A stretch of DNA of 20,477 nt from Bdellovibrionales bacterium (GTDB lineage Bacteria > Bdellovibrionota > UBA1018): positions 1 to 20,477 of the forward strand of contig JAGWZD010000002.1 in assembly GCA_018968995.1 (NCBI GenBank), in the 5' to 3' direction. The notes below the pieces were generated by a model, which worked only from the letters and a program-made list of their open reading frames with translations, made no database searches and was not told the DNA's origin. Below, one piece after another: positions 15,962 through 20,477 of this stretch. Numbering within the stretch: position 1 is the first letter of the stretch; each line of letters begins with the position of its first letter. A program made the position numbers and the translations under genes.

Positions 15962-16084
15962 ATGTCATCTCGTACAGGTAAAACTCGCATGGCCCGCAAG
16001 ATTCGTAAGGCGCGCAAGGGAAAAGCCCGTAAGCGCAAAGAGCAGACCAAGGGCACCACGCCGAAGTTTCCGATTCATATCTGA
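15962..16084 (+). CDS. 40-residue highly basic peptide upstream of metK
   Basis: A short frame (ATG at 15962, TGA at 16082-16084) encodes 40 residues, with AAGAGG at 15951-15956 five bases before the ATG, the best ribosome binding site in the window. The N-terminal MSSRTGKTRMARKIRKARKG and the next part AKARKRKEQ give about 18 Lys/Arg and a predicted pI above 11. A polar tail, GTTPKFPIHI, follows. This composition suits a nucleic-acid- or ribosome-binding peptide, similar in kind to the small ribosomal proteins such as Thx or bL36, but I cannot assign it to a family. The stop is 23 bases before metK, so they are likely cotranscribed. The reading frame is too short for usual gene finders and could easily be missed. 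Confidence 0.7.
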   Translation: MSSRTGKTRMARKIRKARKGKARKRKEQTKGTTPKFPIHI

Positions 16085-16107
16085 TTCGATCGGTTGAGGA
16101 TTGATCC

Positions 16108-17277
16108 ATGTCAATTCGTACGCTTTTTACTTCTGAATCGGTGACCGAAGGCCATCCGGATAAGATGGCTGATCAGATTTCGGATGCGGTTCTAGACGCT
16201 CTGTTAGCCCAGGACCCACGTTCACGAGTGGCGTGCGAGACTTTAATTACCACTGGCCTCATTGTTGTGGCCGGTGAGGTCACGACTAATGCTCGCGTGG
16301 ACTACGCGCACATTGCTCGCGAGGCCGTAAAGAAGATTGGATACGATTCCTCCACCAAAGGCTTCGACTACCAGACCTGCGGAGTTCTGGTCTCTTTAGA
16401 TCGTCAGTCGCCCGACATTTCTCAGGGTGTGACGGTCGGTCAGGGTATTCATAATCAGAAGGAGCAAGGTGCAGGCGATCAGGGCATCATGTTCGGCTAC
16501 GCCGTGAACGAGTCCGATGAGTTCATGCCTCACACGATCGATCTGTCACAAAAACTTGCCCTGCGTTTGTCGGCTGTCCGTAAGGATGGCACTCTGCCGT
16601 GGCTTCGTCCGGATGGAAAAACCCAGGTGACAATGGAGTATGTCGACGGCAAGCCCACTCGTGTGGATGCCGTGGTGATCAGCTCGCAACATGACGAGAA
16701 CGTCGGTCACAAACAGATTCAGGAATCGTTGATTGAAGAGGTGGTTCGAAAGACCATTCCCGGTCATTTCCTAGATTCAAAAACCAAGTTCCTCATCAAT
16801 CCGACTGGACGTTTCGTGATTGGTGGCCCGATGGGGGATTGTGGACTTACGGGTCGCAAAATCATTGTCGACACCTACGGTGGTCATGGCGCTCACGGTG
16901 GTGGCGCCTTCTCGGGAAAAGACCCTTCGAAGGTAGATCGTTCAGCAGCTTACATGGCTCGTTATGTGGCCAAGAATGTGGTGGCGGCGGGTCTAGCAGA
17001 TCGCTGCTTGGTTCAGTTGGCCTATGCGATTGGCGTTGCCGAGCCCGTCAGTGTTCATGTCAACGCTTACGGCACCGAAAAAGTAGCGCTTCCAAAAATT
17101 GAAGCAGCGATTCGCGAGACCTTTCATCTACGTCCTGCTGGGATCATCGAGTCGCTTCAGCTTCTGCGTCCGATTTACTCGAAGACTGCGGCTTATGGTC
17201 ACTTTGGCCGGGCCGAGCCCGAGTTCACCTGGGAAAAAATCGATCAAGTGTCCGTGCTCAGGAAGCTCTTAGGTTGA
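16108..17277 (+). CDS. metK: S-adenosylmethionine synthetase
   Basis: MetK makes S-adenosylmethionine from methionine and ATP in the cytoplasm. The 389-residue protein has normal family length. It opens with [20 protein letters not shown] (His at 16 within EGHPDK contacts ATP), then has the [14 protein letters not shown] region (the invariant 'GDQG' loop) and the phosphate-binding [14 protein letters not shown] (about 255-268), followed by [15 protein letters not shown] element about 8 bases before the ATG at 16108 supports the start. The TGA at 17275-17277 overlaps the start of the next gene by one base. No SAM riboswitch can fit between the basic peptide and metK, and none was recognised upstream. 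Confidence 0.97.
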   Translation: MSIRTLFTSESVTEGHPDKMADQISDAVLDALLAQDPRSRVACETLITTGLIVVAGEVTTNARVDYAHIAREAVKKIGYDSSTKGFDYQTCGVLVSLDRQSPDISQGVTVGQGIHNQKEQGAGDQGIMFGYAVNESDEFMPHTIDLSQKLALRLSAVRKDGTLPWLRPDGKTQVTMEYVDGKPTRVDAVVISSQHDENVGHKQIQESLIEEVVRKTIPGHFLDSKTKFLINPTGRFVIGGPMGDCGLTGRKIIVDTYGGHGAHGGGAFSGKDPSKVDRSAAYMARYVAKNVVAAGLADRCLVQLAYAIGVAEPVSVHVNAYGTEKVALPKIEAAIRETFHLRPAGIIESLQLLRPIYSKTAAYGHFGRAEPEFTWEKIDQVSVLRKLLG

Positions 17278-17528
17278 TGACGAGCGGAGTCTACATCTTC
17301 TTCCACTTTTTACCGTGGTTGGCTATCCCTGCAACTTTAGGTGGCGTTCAATTGGCGATCCACTTTAAGCGCCAAAAAAAAACGCTTCATCTGGTCATTG
17401 TCTCTTTTGTGACGCTCATACTTTTGTCAGCCGCCGCTTCATGGTTCATCTTTCGGGGCGATCTCTACGCCCGAATGTGGGCGAAGAATACCCTGGAATT
17501 TTTTGGAATTCCCGCTCACTATTGGTGA
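17277..17528 (+). CDS. Small two-helix membrane protein
   Basis: The ATG at 17277 overlaps the metK stop (TGATG), so translation is coupled. A TTG three bases earlier is possible but less likely. The 83-residue protein has two hydrophobic segments (about 6-27 and 38-60) separated by a basic loop with FKRQKKTLH. By the positive-inside rule both ends probably face the periplasm. The C-terminal RMWAKNTLEFFGIPAHYW has several aromatic residues. I do not recognise a family. The ORF ends immediately before the ATG of the next gene. Confidence 0.7.
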   Translation: MTSGVYIFFHFLPWLAIPATLGGVQLAIHFKRQKKTLHLVIVSFVTLILLSAAASWFIFRGDLYARMWAKNTLEFFGIPAHYW

Positions 17529-18017
17529 ATGAAACTAAAAATATTCGCCTTTTTTGGCTTGGTTTTATCTCTTTTTTCTTGGTCTACCCCTAACGCTCGC
17601 GCGGCATCGACTCGCCCGACTTATCCCACCGTGATTGGTGTTGAGGGTTTAGGGCGTGCTTCCAGTGCAAGCGTGTTCTTGGATCGTATGTTGGATGAAA
17701 ATTTTGCAGCCGGCGTGGGATTCGGCGGCGGTCCGATTTCGATCGTACCCGTTTACGCAAATTACTACTTAGGTGGCGAGCAAGGGTCTCTTTACGTCAC
17801 TGGGGGTGTTTCTCTGGTGATGAATCTGAGCAAAGTTCGTCAGCAAGAGTCTCCGGGCGCAGGCTGGAAAATGACCGAATCGGTCTTGCCTATTTTTGGA
17901 GCCGGCTATGAGAACCGTAGCGATCAAGGGTACCTGTTTCGCGTAACCGGATATATGGCTTACGCCGATAAAAAGTTTGAGCCTTGGGCCGGAGTCAGCC
18001 TTGGCTATGCGTTCTAA
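17529..18017 (+). CDS. Small exported outer-membrane-like protein
   Basis: The 162-residue protein has a signal peptide ending near ARA-AS (about 25). The mature part alternates hydrophobic and polar residues with many Gly and Tyr (VGFGGGPISIVPVYANYYLGG, SLYVTGGVSL, GYLFRVTGYMAYA) and ends in Phe (GVSLGYAF). These are typical marks of an eight-strand-sized outer-membrane beta-barrel. It could also be a periplasmic beta protein. No exact family could be named. The ATG directly abuts the stop of the previous gene, and the 3' end overlaps the next start by 11 bases (18007-18017), so translation is coupled. Confidence 0.72.
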   Translation: MKLKIFAFFGLVLSLFSWSTPNARAASTRPTYPTVIGVEGLGRASSASVFLDRMLDENFAAGVGFGGGPISIVPVYANYYLGGEQGSLYVTGGVSLVMNLSKVRQQESPGAGWKMTESVLPIFGAGYENRSDQGYLFRVTGYMAYADKKFEPWAGVSLGYAF

Positions 18018-18450
18018 GAAGTATATCGCGCTTGTTTTTCTTCTGGCGGGGGGATTGGCCCTGGGTTCATCCTCTCGCGCAGAGGAAGAGCGAATGCGTC
18101 CGAAAATTCCTGTAGTCGAACCGGATTTGGCCTTTACGGCGCCGTCACCGCTTTTGGGTGCAGGGTTTCGATTCCAGACCGTCGACCGTGGAGAGAGGCC
18201 GGATCTATTTTTTGCGGGAGTGAATCTGCTCTTGTTCAAGTCGGCTTCAGGCGATGAGGGGGCATTCTGGTCATTTCTCTCGCCTGGGCTTCACTATCAG
18301 TCGAGTATCGATCGAAAGCTAACCGTCTCGTTGGCTCCATTTGCGTATGTGGGAAGATCGAGACTCGCGTTTGCTCTTCAGCTCTTTCCGTTTGATTCCG
18401 GTCAAAAAGGCGGCGTTGTAGGAGCCTCAGTCGGTTACCACCTCTTTTAG
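18007..18450 (+). CDS. Second small exported outer-membrane-like protein
   Basis: The chosen start at 18007 gives 147 residues and a good signal peptide (MRSKKYIALVFLLAGGLALG, then SSRA-EE near 25). A start at 17977 would add ten residues without a signal. The mature region has alternating strands (GAGFRFQTVDRG, DLFFAGVNLLLF, FWSFLSPGLHYQ, LTVSLAPFAYVG, RLAFALQLFPF) and ends GVVGASVGYHLF, with the C-terminal aromatic typical of outer-membrane barrels. It resembles the preceding protein in plan but not clearly in sequence. The overlap of 11 bases with the upstream gene suggests equal production. I cannot name a function. Confidence 0.7.
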   Translation: MRSKKYIALVFLLAGGLALGSSSRAEEERMRPKIPVVEPDLAFTAPSPLLGAGFRFQTVDRGERPDLFFAGVNLLLFKSASGDEGAFWSFLSPGLHYQSSIDRKLTVSLAPFAYVGRSRLAFALQLFPFDSGQKGGVVGASVGYHLF

Positions 18451-18474
18451 AGTTTTCATGAGAGGAAAGTTCCC

Positions 18475-19968
18475 ATGGGTGTTGCCATTTATCTGACAGT
18501 TGGTCTTGGCGTGGGGCTAGTGGCTTTAGCCATCCGCGACCGATGGTTTTCAACAGATAACATCATCCGAAATTTTCCAGTGATCGGGCACCTGAGGTAC
18601 CTGTTCATCGAGATTGGCCCTGAGCTTCGCCAGTACATCGTCGCCAACAACCGAGAAGAGCAGCCCTTTAACCGTGAAGAGCGCGAGTGGATCTACCGCT
18701 CGGCCCATGGCGAGAACAATATGTTCGGCTTTGGAACCGATGATCAGATTTATGGAATCGGTTATCCGATCATCAAGCATGCGGTTTTTCCTTATGAGGG
18801 GCACGCTAAAGGCGATTCCATTCATAAAAAAGCGTACTCCATTCCTTCGGCAAAAATCTTAGGTGAAACTCACGGCAGGAAAAAAGCCTGGCGCCCGAAT
18901 TCCATCATCAACATTTCTGCGATGAGCTTTGGTTCGCTCTCCAAAAACGCCATCATGGCCTTAAACAAAGGTGCACTTGAAGCCGGCTGTTATCACAATA
19001 CCGGTGAGGGCGGGCTTTCGCCGTACCACAAGCAAGGAGCCGATGTGATCTATCAGCTCGGTACGGGTTACTTTGGCGCGCGCGCCAAAGATGGTGGATT
19101 TTCGATGGATCGCCTGCTCGAGACCGTCAGTGGCTATGAGCGCCTTCGGGGCATTGAGATCAAGCTTTCTCAGGGAGCCAAACCCGGCAAGGGAGGCGTT
19201 CTTCCCGGAAAAAAAGTGACTCTCGAGATCGCCGGAATTCGGGGCATTGAAGTGGGCAAGGATTGTTTAAGCCCAAACGGCCATACGGCTTTTCACGATG
19301 TGCGCTCGATGATCGATTTCATTGAATCGATCGCACGAGAGACCGGTCTTCCGGTCGGAATTAAATCCGCCATCGGGCATTTAGATTTCTGGCAAGAGCT
19401 TGCTTCCGAAATGAAAAGCCAAGGCCGGGGGCCAGATTGGATCACGATTGATGGAGGCGAGGGGGGAACCGGCGCTGCTCCGCTGACTTTTGCCGATCAC
19501 GTTTCACTTCCGTTTAAAGTGGGGTTTTCTCGGGTATTTAAGATTTTTCAAGAACACGGGGTCGATCAAGACCTTGCCTGGATCGGCAGTGGAAAGCTGG
19601 GATTTCCAGATCGGGCCATCGTGTCGTTTGCGATGGGGGTGGATCTGATTAATATTGCGCGCGAGGCGATGCTGTCGATTGGGTGTATTCAGGCGCAAAA
19701 GTGTCATACCGATCATTGTCCAGCAGGCGTGGCCACGCAGAGTGAGTACTTACAGAAAGCGATTCAGCCTGAAGTTCAGTCGCTACGGTTTGCAAGGTTT
19801 TGTCAGTCGCTACGAAATGAGATTCTCGCCGTGACTCATGCCGCAGGCTACGAGCATCCTTCTCAGTTCACGATGAAGGACATCGAGATCGGCTCGGGGC
19901 CTGGAGTGTTCTCTACCCTTGCTCAGATTTACGGGTATGAGGCCACTCGTCGTTCGAAGGGGGCCTGA
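18475..19968 (+). CDS. FMN-binding glutamate synthase-family protein (GltB central domain-like)
   Basis: The 497-residue protein matches the FMN-barrel domain of the glutamate synthase large subunit but has no amidotransferase domain. It starts with a membrane helix (about 2-20) after a good GAGAGGAAAG element. The barrel shows NISAMSFGSLSKNAI, KPGKGGVLPG and GGEGGTGAAP (FMN phosphate region). A 3Fe-4S-type motif has Cys at 404, 410 and 415 (C-x5-C-x4-C), followed by PAGVATQ, as in GltB. Such stand-alone proteins are common in diderm bacteria and archaea, and their exact reaction is unsettled. Ammonia-dependent glutamate synthesis or a related oxidoreductase activity is possible. It starts 24 bases after the outer-membrane-like gene, so it may belong to the same transcript. 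Confidence 0.92.
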   Translation: MGVAIYLTVGLGVGLVALAIRDRWFSTDNIIRNFPVIGHLRYLFIEIGPELRQYIVANNREEQPFNREEREWIYRSAHGENNMFGFGTDDQIYGIGYPIIKHAVFPYEGHAKGDSIHKKAYSIPSAKILGETHGRKKAWRPNSIINISAMSFGSLSKNAIMALNKGALEAGCYHNTGEGGLSPYHKQGADVIYQLGTGYFGARAKDGGFSMDRLLETVSGYERLRGIEIKLSQGAKPGKGGVLPGKKVTLEIAGIRGIEVGKDCLSPNGHTAFHDVRSMIDFIESIARETGLPVGIKSAIGHLDFWQELASEMKSQGRGPDWITIDGGEGGTGAAPLTFADHVSLPFKVGFSRVFKIFQEHGVDQDLAWIGSGKLGFPDRAIVSFAMGVDLINIAREAMLSIGCIQAQKCHTDHCPAGVATQSEYLQKAIQPEVQSLRFARFCQSLRNEILAVTHAAGYEHPSQFTMKDIEIGSGPGVFSTLAQIYGYEATRRSKGA

Positions 19969-20037
19969 GCCAGAATTTGGTAACGGCAGATTAAATAAAG
20001 ATTCGCTCCAGGTTTTTAAGCTAAAAATGATGAGCCT

Positions 20038-20477
20038 CTATTTTAAAGTGGGGTAGCTGCCGTCTGTGGGGAGATTCCAGATGGCGGGGTCCCACTGAGT
20101 CGTATTGGCACTTGTGGGATTCATGTAACTATCGGTCATTGGGTCAGTTGCACTGCCCCAATAACCAGTCAACTGGCCACCTCCAACAGCATAGCTAGTG
20201 GCCCCTGTAGAGCTCCAAGCCATCACTCCGGCAAGTTGACCGCACATGGCATCACAATTGACCGCTCCGGTGGCATAGGAATCCCAAATCATTGCTTGAG
20301 GCTCGCCGCCACCTAGTACTCCACCCGAGCGATGCTCAGCCGTCACATCAACACTCGATGAGGATTCCGCAATAATCGAAAACCAGCTCGTTCCCACTAG
20401 CCCGGCTCCAGAGCCTGCGCCCCAGTCGTTCTGGTTACCGTAGGTGTCAGTGATCGTTCCACCTAAAACGGTGACTG
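20038..20477 (-). CDS. GLUG-repeat-like surface protein, C-terminal part (runs off right edge)
   Basis: The minus strand stays open from the TAA at 20038-20040 to the window edge (146 codons plus two bases), so the GTG at 20395-20397 is internal, not the start. The product is rich in Gly, Ser, Thr, Ala and Trp. It contains GLUG-like units (SYATGAV after IWD, 'AGVMAWSS', 'SYAVGG') and ends WDPAIWNLPTDGSYPTLK, a closing pattern I know from GLUG-motif proteins ('WnfdgsyPtLk'). These belong to large secreted or surface-attached repeats, often adhesins. Two Cys (about 49 and 53 of the visible GTG-initiated part) are close enough to form a disulfide. The signal peptide and most repeats are off the window. 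It converges on the glutamate synthase-like gene across a 69-base gap. Confidence 0.7.
   Translation of the reverse strand, partial: VTVLGGTITDTYGNQNDWGAGSGAGLVGTSWFSIIAESSSSVDVTAEHRSGGVLGGGEPQAMIWDSYATGAVNCDAMCGQLAGVMAWSSTGATSYAVGGGQLTGYWGSATDPMTDSYMNPTSANTTQWDPAIWNLPTDGSYPTLK

Noticed and set aside
15861..16107. SAM riboswitch upstream of metK.
   Set aside because: The sequence contains a divergent promoter gap and the basic-peptide gene. No SAM-I, SAM-II or SAM-III/SMK pattern was recognisable.
20013..20027. Palindrome TTTTTA-AGC-TAAAAA between the convergent genes as a bidirectional terminator.
   Set aside because: The stem is only A-T pairs with a 3-base loop, too weak to call; noted as the sole structure in the 69-base gap.

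Overview
The window (about 20.5 kb, mid-50% GC by eye, densely packed, no rRNA, tRNA or insertion sequence seen) looks like chromosomal DNA of a Gram-negative, diderm bacterium. Lipoproteins, a secretin and two small outer-membrane-like proteins support this. The mix of genes (dprA-topA behind a LysM gene, a Tad-like ATPase/secretin pair, a stand-alone FMN-binding glutamate synthase, and a GLUG-type surface protein at the edge) reminds me of Bdellovibrionota or related former deltaproteobacteria. That assignment is inference and was not tested by search.

Layout. The left edge (1-401, minus) holds the N-terminal part of a family-4 glycosyltransferase, running off the window and placed 12 bases behind a complete glutamate dehydrogenase gene (414-1724, minus). 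Divergent from these are D-Ala-D-Ala ligase (1814-2959) and a GT87-type membrane mannosyltransferase-like gene split by a one-base frameshift (2981-4131). A convergent lipoprotein gene follows (4114-4758, minus).

The region 4936-10843 is a minus-strand operon whose order of transcription is CpoB/YbgF-like lipoprotein, LysM protein with an acidic repeat tail, dprA, topA. The junctions are a 4-base overlap, 33 bases, and direct abutment. topA is interrupted by a one-base deletion near 7344. Adding one base restores an 884-residue enzyme with every catalytic motif, so a sequencing error is the leading explanation.

From 10889 to 15860 lies a small divergent DUF4911-like gene, then a Tad/type II secretion-like group: an inner-membrane F-type platform protein on the plus strand facing a minus-strand operon of CpaC-type secretin, CpaF-type ATPase and an unrecognised 339-residue protein. 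No pilin, prepilin peptidase or TadZ-like gene is in the window.

From 15962 to 19968 a plus-strand series holds a 40-residue very basic peptide with a strong ribosome binding site, metK, a small two-helix membrane protein, two small exported beta-barrel-like proteins with overlapping or abutting starts, and an FMN-binding glutamate synthase-family protein. The right edge (20038-20477, minus) holds the C-terminus of a GLUG-repeat-like surface protein running off the window.

Functional themes are cell envelope construction (Ddl, glycosyltransferases, LysM and CpoB-like proteins, secretin system, outer-membrane-like proteins), DNA uptake and topology (DprA, TopA), and glutamate/one-carbon metabolism (Gdh, GltB-like protein, MetK). 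The most useful observations are the two single-base frameshifts, the overlooked basic peptide before metK, and the compact secretion cluster with its unknown partner.
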